Shown here piece by piece: positions 7,941-14,789 of a stretch of DNA of 64,000 bases. Position numbers and translations under genes: made by a program. The DNA comes from Streptomyces sp. S.PB5 (GTDB lineage Bacteria > Actinomycetota > Actinomycetes > Streptomycetales > Streptomycetaceae), in NCBI RefSeq assembly GCF_030403745.1, contig NZ_JAQMWP010000022.1, positions 1 to 64,000 on the forward strand. Reading direction: 5' to 3'. Under the pieces are notes generated by a model. The model saw only the letters and a list, made by a program, of their open reading frames with translations, was not told the DNA's origin and did not search any database. Numbering within the stretch: the stretch's first letter is position 1; each line of letters begins with the position of its first letter.

Positions 7941-8102
7941 GCCTCAAGCGTTCCAGACGCCGCCGACAATTGGCCAACCCGGTCCCCGGCCTGTGGAAAA
8001 CTCCTCGCCCGCCGGCGCAGGGCAGGGGGAAAACCCTGCCGCGCCACCGCTCCACCCGCTCTGTACGACACCTTCCCCGCAAGCGGACTACGCTCGGTGC
8101 CC

Positions 8103-9257
8103 ATGAGCGACAGGCACATCAGTCAGCACTTCGAGACGCTGGCCATCCACGCGGGCAACACGGCGGACCCCCTCACCGGTGCGGTCGTCCCGCCGATCTA
8201 CCAGGTCTCGACCTTCAAGCAGGACGGCGTCGGCGGTCTGCGCGGCGGCTACGAGTACAGCCGCAGCGCCAACCCGACCCGCACCGCCCTGGAGGAGAAC
8301 CTCGCCGCCCTGGAGGGCGGCCGTCGAGGCCTCGCGTTCGCGTCCGGACTGGCGGCCGAGGACTGCCTGCTGCGTACGCTGCTCAGCCCCGGCGACCACG
8401 TGGTCATCCCCAACGACGCGTACGGCGGCACGTTCCGGCTCTTCGCGAAGGTCGTCGCCCGCTGGGGCGTGGAATGGTCGGTCGCCGACACCAGCGACCC
8501 CGCCGCCGTCCGGGCCGCGATCACCCCGAAGACCAAGGCCGTGTGGGTGGAGACCCCCTCCAACCCGCTGCTCGGCATCACCGACATCGCCGCGCTCGCG
8601 CAGATCACCCGGGACGCGGGCATCAAGCTCGTCGTCGACAACACCTTCGCCACGCCCTACCTCCAGCAGCCGCTGGCGCTCGGCGCGGACGTCGTCGTGC
8701 ACTCCCTCACCAAGTACATGGGCGGCCACTCCGACGTGGTCGGCGGTGCGCTGATCGTCGCCGACGAGGCGCTCGGCGAGGAACTGGCGTACCACCAGAA
8801 CGCGATGGGCGCGGTCGCGGGTCCCTTCGACTCCTGGCTGGTGCTGCGCGGCACGAAGACGCTGTCGGTGCGCATGGACCGGCACAGCGAGAACGCCACG
8901 AAGGTCGCCGACATGCTGACCCGGCACGCGCGCGTGACGAAGGTCTACTACCCCGGCCTGGAGGACCACCCCGGGCACGAGGTCGCCGCCAAGCAGATGC
9001 GGGCCTTCGGCGGCATGGTGTCCTTCCTGGTCGCGGGCGGCGAGGAGGCGGCCGTCGAGGTCTGCAACCGCGCCCAGGTGTTCACGCTGGGCGAGTCCCT
9101 CGGCGGCGTCGAGTCCCTCATCGAGCACCCCGGCCGTATGACGCACGCGTCCGTGGCGGGCTCGGCCCTGGAGGTCCCCGCCGCGCTCGTACGCCTCTCC
9201 GTGGGCATCGAGAACGTCGACGACCTGCTGGAGGACCTGCAGCAGGCCCTCGGCTAG
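8103..9257 (+). CDS. metB: Cystathionine gamma-synthase / trans-sulfuration PLP enzyme
   Basis: The 384 residues are the family norm. FETLAIHAG and PPIYQVSTFKQDGVG open the protein; GYEYSRSANPTR binds the PLP phosphate. Lys204 in VVHSLTKYMGGHSD is the Schiff-base lysine, and ESLIEHPGRMTH lies near the C terminus. The family joins O-acylhomoserine with cysteine to give cystathionine, or runs gamma-lyase chemistry; close members cannot be separated by eye. The start ATG at 8103 lacks a Shine-Dalgarno site, and TACGCT lies eight bases before it, so a leaderless mRNA is possible. Upstream frame extension has no protein-like sequence. Confidence 0.92.
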   Translation: MSDRHISQHFETLAIHAGNTADPLTGAVVPPIYQVSTFKQDGVGGLRGGYEYSRSANPTRTALEENLAALEGGRRGLAFASGLAAEDCLLRTLLSPGDHVVIPNDAYGGTFRLFAKVVARWGVEWSVADTSDPAAVRAAITPKTKAVWVETPSNPLLGITDIAALAQITRDAGIKLVVDNTFATPYLQQPLALGADVVVHSLTKYMGGHSDVVGGALIVADEALGEELAYHQNAMGAVAGPFDSWLVLRGTKTLSVRMDRHSENATKVADMLTRHARVTKVYYPGLEDHPGHEVAAKQMRAFGGMVSFLVAGGEEAAVEVCNRAQVFTLGESLGGVESLIEHPGRMTHASVAGSALEVPAALVRLSVGIENVDDLLEDLQQALG

Positions 9258-9262
9258 CCCGC

Positions 9263-9511
9263 TCAGAAGCCGGTCAGCGGTGGAGTCGTCTCCGACGGCG
9301 GCTCCACCCACGGGCGGGCCATCACCGCCCACACCACGAACGCGACGCTCGCCGCGAACAGCAGGAACCACATCAGCCGCAGGGCCGCCCGTCGGCGCCG
9401 CAGCATGCGGCCACCCCGCCGCACGACCTCCGCGTGCAGATCGGGCGGCACGGACGGCGACACCTGCTCCATCATCCGGCGTACGACGGCCTCACGCTCC
9501 GGCCGGTTCAT
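9263..9511 (-). CDS. Small single-pass membrane protein
   Basis: The 82-residue protein starts at the ATG at 9511, preceded by GGGAGGT seven bases upstream. The N-terminal half is soluble and charged (MNRPEREAVVRRMMEQVSPS). RRRR is followed by one membrane helix at about 43-62 (LMWFLLFAASVAFVVWAVMA) and a short Pro-rich outer tail. It lies 55 bases downstream of the sigma-factor gene on the same strand, so the two may be co-transcribed. It could modulate that sigma factor as an anti-sigma-like membrane protein, but the zinc-binding HxxxCxxC motif is absent. Unrecognised family. Confidence 0.65.
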   Translation of the reverse strand: MNRPEREAVVRRMMEQVSPSVPPDLHAEVVRRGGRMLRRRRAALRLMWFLLFAASVAFVVWAVMARPWVEPPSETTPPLTGF

Positions 9512-9566
9512 GCCGGCACCTCCCTCTCCGCGCAACCCGCGGACCCGAACGCCGACCCGGACCCCC

Positions 9567-10070
9567 TCACGACGCCGCCACCTTCGCTCCCCGCACCTTC
9601 GGGGCGGGCCCCCTCGGCGGGTGCAGCAGTGTCGTCATCGCCCGCGCGCAGATGGCGCGGACGCGTTCCGTCGACAGGCCCAGCAGAGCGGCCGTCTGTT
9701 CCTCGGCGACACCCTCGTAGAGCCGCAGCACGAGGACGAGCCGTTCCTGCGGGGCCAGCCGGAACAGCGGGCTCGTGGGATGCGGGCGGGCGCCGCCCAG
9801 ACCGCCGTACCGGTGCCAGGCGCCGCGGGCGAAGCGGGTGGCCAGGTACTGGCGGGTGCGATCGTAGGGGTCCTCGCCGCGCAGTCCGTCCCAGCACGCG
9901 TACGTGTGGGCGAGCGACAGTGTCAGCAGGCGCTGCGCGCGCGGGTTGTCGTCCGGCGCCTCCGCGGTCAGCAGCGTCGCGGCATGCAGCAGCCGCCCGG
10001 CCGCGCCCGCGACGAACGCCTGGAACTCCCGGGCCCTGCGGGCACTTCGGGACGCACGCCGTTGCCGCAC
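9567..10070 (-). CDS. Small ECF-like RNA polymerase sigma factor
   Basis: The protein has 167 residues from the GTG at 10070, which has GGGAGG five bases upstream. The N-terminal helical part (about 10-75) corresponds to a degenerate region 2. Residues about 105-155 are region 4: LAPQERLVLVLRLYEGVAEE, then QTAALLGLSTERVRAICARA, a clear helix-turn-helix of the SigE/SigM-type. Region 2 lacks a clear -10 recognition motif, so activity as an independent sigma factor is not certain. The downstream gene encodes a small membrane protein. The upstream region is the non-coding repeat stretch. Confidence 0.72.
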   Translation of the reverse strand: MRQRRASRSARRAREFQAFVAGAAGRLLHAATLLTAEAPDDNPRAQRLLTLSLAHTYACWDGLRGEDPYDRTRQYLATRFARGAWHRYGGLGGARPHPTSPLFRLAPQERLVLVLRLYEGVAEEQTAALLGLSTERVRAICARAMTTLLHPPRGPAPKVRGAKVAAS

Positions 10071-10710
10071 CGCGCCTCCCGTCCGACAGCGACCTGTGAG
10101 GAAACGGGGCCCACGCCGAGTCCGGCCTACGAAACCGCACACGAATCGAGGACCCGGTCTCATATGAGGCCAGCGGTGGCCTCCGGGTCAAGAGCCGCGC
10201 GCCTGCGGAGCGCTGCGGATGCGGGGAACGTGGTGCGGCGCGTGCGGGGGGCGAGGTCCGGCCCACCCGGGAACTGCGGCTCCACGCGCGTGTGACGGGT
10301 TCGGAGCCGAGGTGGCTGCCGCGGTCGGGTGGGTGGCGTGCGGCGCGTGTGTGCGCCGGTTGCCCGGGGCCGGGCCGGCGGTGGCCTCCACGCGGGGCCT
10401 GTGCCCGTCCGGCCGCAGGGCGGCGTGTGCGTCGGAACGGCCCCGAGCGGAGCCCGCGCTCGGTCCGGCCGCGGGGCGACGGTGTGCCCTTCGGAACGGC
10501 TTCGCGCGGGGCGGCTTGAGCTCGGCCGGCCGCAGGGTGGCGTTATGCCCGTCGGAACGGCTTCGCGCGGTGATGGCTTCCGCGAGGGCCCGCGCTCGGT
10601 CCGGCCGTAGGGCGACGGCGTGCCCCTCGGAACGGCCCCGCGCGGGGCCTGTGCTCGTCCGGCCGTAGGGCGACGGCGTGCCCCTCGGAACGGATTCGCG
10701 TGAGGGTGGC
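10071..10710. repeat. Non-coding region with about five tandem 58-75-bp repeats
   Basis: The stretch between the sigma-factor gene and the MarR gene holds no convincing gene. From about 10400 to 10700 a unit recurs around GTCCGGCCG (10407, 10463, variant at 10524, 10599, 10657) and GGAACGG (10434, 10493, 10554, 10629, 10687), at spacings of about 59, 61, 75 and 58 bp. The open frames on both strands translate to repetitive Arg/Pro/Ala peptides and lack ribosome-binding sites, so I treat them as spurious. Confidence 0.8.
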
Positions 10711-11235
10711 TCAGGAGGCCTGTGGGGATTCCGCACCCGGCAGGCCCTGGGCCGCCATACGGGTGGAGAGCGCGGTGTTGAAGCGTGTGAGGAGCGTGCA
10801 GAAGGCCTCGCGCTCCTCGGGGCCCCAGTCGTGTGTCAGCTCGGCCATCAACTGACGCCGGGAGGACCGCACTTCCTCCAGCCGGGACAGCCCGCGCGGG
10901 GACAGCTGGAGCACCACGGCCCGTCCGTCCTCCGGGTGCGAGGTGCGCTTGACGAGCCCGGTGTCCACGAGCGGAGCGACCTGCCGGGTGACCGTCGACG
11001 AGTCGATGCCCATGCTCGCGGCAAGCGCCTTGACGCCCATCGGGCCTTCCTTGTCGAGGCGGTTGAGCAGCAGGTAGGCGGCGCGGTCCATGGAGTTGCG
11101 CACCTGCCCGACCCCGCCGAGTCGGGTCTGTTCGGCACGGCGGGCGAAGACCGCCACCTCGTGCTGCAGCGTGTCGAGGAGACCGGTGTCACCGACGGTC
11201 GTCATGTCCATCGACATTTCAGGTGTTGTGGGCAT
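10711..11235 (-). CDS. MarR family transcriptional regulator
   Basis: The 174-residue protein is MarR-like. The winged helix lies at about 60-125 (GPMGVKALAASMGIDSSTVT, then RTSHPEDGRAVVLQLSPRG with the DxR wing motif). Flanking helices form the dimer interface. It is divergent from ilvA with a 145-bp gap and could control either gene or itself; I found no clear palindrome in that gap. Start choice is uncertain: ATGs at 11235, 11217 and 11211 are in frame, and none has a strong ribosome-binding site. Confidence 0.92.
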   Translation of the reverse strand: MPTTPEMSMDMTTVGDTGLLDTLQHEVAVFARRAEQTRLGGVGQVRNSMDRAAYLLLNRLDKEGPMGVKALAASMGIDSSTVTRQVAPLVDTGLVKRTSHPEDGRAVVLQLSPRGLSRLEEVRSSRRQLMAELTHDWGPEEREAFCTLLTRFNTALSTRMAAQGLPGAESPQAS

Positions 11236-11380
11236 GGCCGGGGGCTCGCTTCAGGTAAAGGGTGCTGGGTTGGGGGACAGGGTACGCGGCCGGAAGGCGG
11301 GCCGTACCGGCGCTGCGCAAACCGGTCTCGGAGGTTGGTCACAGCGGCCGCTTGCGCCTGTGAACTGCGATGCTTGTGTC

Positions 11381-12619
11381 ATGAGCTACGGCACGGCTGA
11401 CTCCTTGCACTCCCTGCGGCCCGTCACTCTCGACGATGTGCGCGGCGCCCAGAAGATGCTCACCGGAGTGGCCCGGGTGACGGCGATGGAGGGCAGCCGG
11501 CACCTGTCCCAGCTGGTGGGCGCGCCCGTCCACTTCAAGTGCGAGAACCTCCAGCGCACGGGGTCGTTCAAGCTGCGCGGCGCATACGTCCGGATCGCCG
11601 GACTGCTGCCCGAGGAGCGCGCCGCCGGGGTGGTCGCCGCGAGCGCCGGCAACCACGCGCAAGGTGTCGCGCTGGCCTCGTCCCTGCTCGGCGTGCGGTC
11701 CACGGTGTTCATGCCGAAGGGCGCCCCGCTGCCGAAGATCAGCGCCACCCGGGAGTACGGTGCCGAGGTCCGGCTGCACGGGCAGGTGGTCGACGAGACG
11801 CTGGCCGCCGCGCAGGAGCACGCCGAGCGGACCGGCGCGGTGTTCATCCACCCCTTCGACCATCCCGATGTCATCGCAGGTCAGGGCACGGTGGGCCTGG
11901 AGATCCTGGAGCAGTGCCCGGAGGTGCGCACGATCGTCCTCGGGATCGGCGGCGGCGGTCTCGCGGCCGGTGTCGCGATCGCGGTGAAGTCGCTCAGGCC
12001 CGACGTGCGGATCGTGGGCGTGCAGGCGGCGGGCGCGGCGGCGTACCCGCCCTCGCTGGCGGCCGGGCGCCCGGTGTCGATCGAGAACCCGGCGACGATG
12101 GCGGACGGCATGAAGGTCGGGCGGCCCGGCGATGTGCCCTTCGAAATCATTGGCGACCTCGTGGACGAGGTGCGTACGGTGACCGAGGACGAGCTGTCCG
12201 CCGCGCTGCTGCTGAGCCTGGAGCGGGCCAAGCTGGTCGTCGAGCCCGCCGGCGCGAGCCCGGTCGCGGCGCTGCTGAGCGAGCCGGACGCCTTCGAGGG
12301 CCCGGTCGTCGCGGTGCTGTCCGGTGGGAACGTCGACCCGGTACTGCTGCAACGCGTACTGCGCCACGGAATGGCGGCACAGGGCCGTTATCTGGCCGTT
12401 CGGCTCCGGCTGACGGACCGGCCGGGGGCCCTGGCCACGCTCCTCGGGGTGTTGTCAGTGGTGGACGCTAACGTCCTCGATGTGAGTCACGTACGGACCG
12501 ACCCACGGCTCGGGCTCACGGAGGCGGAGGTGGAGCTGCACCTGGAGACGAAGGGTCCGGAGCACTGCGCCGAGGTCGGCCAGGCCCTGCGAAACGCGGG
12601 CTACACGGTCATCGACTGA
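11381..12619 (+). CDS. ilvA: Threonine ammonia-lyase (threonine dehydratase) with ACT domain
   Basis: The 412-residue PLP enzyme is fold type II. KCENLQRTGSFKLRGAY holds the Schiff-base Lys64, SAGNHAQGVA binds the cofactor phosphate, and GIGGGGLAAG is the Gly-rich phosphate loop. It converts threonine to 2-oxobutanoate and ammonia, the entry to isoleucine synthesis. The C-terminal 75 residues (RLRLTDRPGALATLLGVL) form one ACT domain. This matches the short ilvA/tdcB-like form with an ACT domain rather than the long two-domain E. coli IlvA. The start is the ATG at 11381 in front of SYGTADSLHSLRPVTLDD; no strong ribosome-binding site is visible. Confidence 0.95.
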   Translation: MSYGTADSLHSLRPVTLDDVRGAQKMLTGVARVTAMEGSRHLSQLVGAPVHFKCENLQRTGSFKLRGAYVRIAGLLPEERAAGVVAASAGNHAQGVALASSLLGVRSTVFMPKGAPLPKISATREYGAEVRLHGQVVDETLAAAQEHAERTGAVFIHPFDHPDVIAGQGTVGLEILEQCPEVRTIVLGIGGGGLAAGVAIAVKSLRPDVRIVGVQAAGAAAYPPSLAAGRPVSIENPATMADGMKVGRPGDVPFEIIGDLVDEVRTVTEDELSAALLLSLERAKLVVEPAGASPVAALLSEPDAFEGPVVAVLSGGNVDPVLLQRVLRHGMAAQGRYLAVRLRLTDRPGALATLLGVLSVVDANVLDVSHVRTDPRLGLTEAEVELHLETKGPEHCAEVGQALRNAGYTVID

Positions 12620-12680
12620 GGCGCCGGAGCGCCGAACTCCCAGCTCAGGAGCTTCTCCATCACTCGTTCGGGTAAGTTCG

Positions 12681-12716
12681 TTGAGAGACACGATACATCG
12701 CGTTATGGTGTGTCTC
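12681..12716 (+). promoter_or_regulatory. Promoter of DrrAB operon overlapped by inverted repeat
   Basis: TTGAGA (12681-12686) and TATGGT (12704-12709) are spaced by 17 bp, close to the vegetative consensus. The inverted repeat GAGACAC (12685-12691) and GTGTCTC (12710-12716) flanks the spacer and -10. A repressor bound there would block the promoter. It lies about 120 bp before the ATPase gene. Confidence 0.65.
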
Positions 12717-12834
12717 GCGGGAGATCTCGCGGGCGATCCGCCACCACCGCTCCGCCCGCTCCGCCGCCCATCGGGCGGAACGAAATACGCAAACCTAGGC
12801 TTTTCGAAGAATCCCCGAAGACGTGGAGACTCAT

Positions 12835-13845
12835 ATGCCAGGCGCCATCTACGCCGAAGGCCTGGTGAAGACCTTCGGCGACGTAAGGGCTCTGGACGGC
12901 GTCGACCTCGACGTGCCGGAGGGCACGGTGCTGGGCCTGCTCGGGCCGAACGGCGCGGGCAAGACGACAACCGTCCGCTGTCTGACCACCCTGCTGCGGC
13001 CCGACAGCGGCAAAGCGGTCGTCGCGGGCATCGACGTGCTCAAGCACCCCGACGCCGTGCGCCGCTCCATCGGCCTGTCCGGCCAGTTCGCGGCGGTCGA
13101 CGAATACCTCACCGGCCGCGAGAACCTCCAGATGGTCGGCCAGCTCTACCAGATGAGGGCGAAGGCCGCGAAGGCCCGCGCGGACGAGCTGCTCCAGCAG
13201 TTCGACCTCGCCGACGCCGCCGACCGCCCCACCAAGACCTACTCCGGCGGTATGCGCCGCCGCCTCGACCTCGCGGCGGCCCTGGTGGTCTCACCACCCG
13301 TGATGTTCATGGACGAACCCACCACCGGCCTCGACCCGCGCAACCGCCAACTGCTCTGGGAGGTCATCAAACGGCTCGTCTCCGGCGGCACGACCCTGCT
13401 GCTGACCACCCAGTACCTGGAAGAGGCCGACCACCTCGCCCATGACATCGCCGTGGTCGACCACGGACGGCTCATCGCCCAGGGCACCTCCGACCAGCTC
13501 AAGGCCCGCACCGGCGGCGAGCGCGTCGAGGTCGTGGTGCACGAGCGCGAGGACATCACGACCGCGGTCGAGGTACTGCGCGGCCTCGGCAAGGGTGACG
13601 TCACCGTCGAGGAGCACACCCGCCGGCTCACCGTCCCCGTCAGCGGCGGCGCGAAGCTGCTGGCCGAGGTCATCCGTGAGCTCGACGTCCGCGGCACCGA
13701 GATAGACGACATCGGCCTGCGCCGCCCCACCCTCGACGACGTCTTCCTGTCCCTGACCGGACATGTGGCGGAGGCCAAGGAGACGGAGAACGGCGAGGCG
13801 GCCGAACCCAGGGGACGAGGCCCCAAGAAGGAGGCAGCCAAGTGA
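12835..13845 (+). CDS. ABC transporter ATP-binding protein, DrrA (daunorubicin resistance) type
   Basis: A complete ATPase of 336 residues. Walker A is LLGPNGAGKTTTVRCL (about 38-53), the Q-loop is near GLSGQFAAVDE, the signature YSGGMRRRLDLAAAL, Walker B VMFMDEPTTGLDP and the H-loop TTQYLEEAD. The C-terminal DrrA domain ends with LRRPTLDDVFLSLTGH and a Lys-rich tail. GTGGAG lies six bases before the ATG at 12835. The stop overlaps the permease start by GTGA (13842-13845). It would power export of a hydrophobic compound. It is a paralogue of the ATPase at the window's left edge. An inverted repeat over the promoter suggests repression by a regulator encoded elsewhere. Confidence 0.95.
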   Translation: MPGAIYAEGLVKTFGDVRALDGVDLDVPEGTVLGLLGPNGAGKTTTVRCLTTLLRPDSGKAVVAGIDVLKHPDAVRRSIGLSGQFAAVDEYLTGRENLQMVGQLYQMRAKAAKARADELLQQFDLADAADRPTKTYSGGMRRRLDLAAALVVSPPVMFMDEPTTGLDPRNRQLLWEVIKRLVSGGTTLLLTTQYLEEADHLAHDIAVVDHGRLIAQGTSDQLKARTGGERVEVVVHEREDITTAVEVLRGLGKGDVTVEEHTRRLTVPVSGGAKLLAEVIRELDVRGTEIDDIGLRRPTLDDVFLSLTGHVAEAKETENGEAAEPRGRGPKKEAAK

Positions 13846-14699
13846 GCGCCGTCACCGACGCCGTACGCGTCGCCCCGTCCGCGAACCCGGTCGGTCAGTC
13901 CTTCCGGGACTCCATGGTCGTCGCGAAGCGCAACCTGATCCGCATGAGCCGGATTCCCGAGATGATCATCTACGGGCTCATCCAGCCCATCATGTTCGTG
14001 GTGCTCTTCACCTACGTCTTCGGCGGATCCATGCAGATCGGCGGCAGCACCAGCGCCACCGACTACAAGAACTTCCTGATGGCCGGCATCTTCGCGCAGA
14101 CCGTCACCTTCGCCACCGCCAGCTCCGGTGCGGGCATCGCCGACGACATGCACAAGGGACTCATCGACCGGTTCCGGTCGCTGCCCATGGCGCGCGGCGC
14201 GGTGCTCACCGGACGCACCCTGGCGGACTCCGTGCAGACCGCGCTGACCCTGATCGTCCTCGCCGTGGTCGCGGTGCTGGTCGGCTGGCGTGTCGGGTCC
14301 AACGGCGACACCAATGCCGGAAAGGTCGTCGGCGCCTTCGCCCTGCTGCTTCTGCTCGGCTACGCCTTCACCTGGATCGGCGCCCTGATCGGGATGTCCG
14401 TCAGCACCCCCGAAGCGGCCACCTCCAGCGGGCTGATCTGGCTGTTCCCGGTCACGTTCATCTCGAACGCGTTCGTGGACACCAGCCACATGACCCCCTG
14501 GCTGCGCCATGTCGCCGACTGGAACCCGTTCAGCGCCACCGTCCAGGCCTGCCGCGAGCTCTTCGGCAACCCGGGAGTCTCGCCCTCCGACGCCTGGCCC
14601 ATGCAGCACCCGGTGTGGGCGTCACTGATCTGGTCGGTCGCGATCATCCTCGTCTTCCGCACGCTCGCGGTCCGGAAGTACCGCCGGGCGGACGGTTGA
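13842..14699 (+). CDS. ABC-2 type transporter permease, DrrB type
   Basis: The 285-residue membrane protein has six predicted helices (about 48-68, 80-105, 130-155, 165-190, 200-215 and 255-275) and the family motif YGLIQPIMFVVLFTYVFGGS. WLFPVTFISNAFVDTSHMTP matches the loop also seen in the first permease of this window. It begins at the GTG of the GTGA overlap with its ATPase, so the two are coupled. Together they should form a homodimeric exporter (two ATPases, two permeases). No resistance phenotype can be read from sequence. Confidence 0.94.
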   Translation: MSAVTDAVRVAPSANPVGQSFRDSMVVAKRNLIRMSRIPEMIIYGLIQPIMFVVLFTYVFGGSMQIGGSTSATDYKNFLMAGIFAQTVTFATASSGAGIADDMHKGLIDRFRSLPMARGAVLTGRTLADSVQTALTLIVLAVVAVLVGWRVGSNGDTNAGKVVGAFALLLLLGYAFTWIGALIGMSVSTPEAATSSGLIWLFPVTFISNAFVDTSHMTPWLRHVADWNPFSATVQACRELFGNPGVSPSDAWPMQHPVWASLIWSVAIILVFRTLAVRKYRRADG

Positions 14700-14703
14700 C
14701 AGA

Positions 14704-14770
14704 TGTCCGGACAGGTCCGACTGTCCCGGCCAGAAGGGCGGCGTCCCGCAATCGGAACACCGCCCTCCGG
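14704..14770. terminator. Small hairpins between DrrB permease and M36 protease genes
   Basis: GGACAG-GTCCGA-CTGTCC (14709-14726) is followed by a 7-bp stem AGGGCGG (14735-14741) with CCGCCCT (14760-14766). Both sit between convergent genes and probably act as terminators in either direction. Neither has a T-run. Confidence 0.4.
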
Positions 14771-14789
14771 CCTGCTGTTGCCGGGTCGG

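Noticed and set aside
10188..10736. Open frames of 140-180 codons on both strands in the repeat region
   Set aside because: They translate to repeated Arg/Pro/Ala/Gly strings, have no ribosome-binding site and follow the DNA repeat; typical artefacts of very GC-rich DNA.
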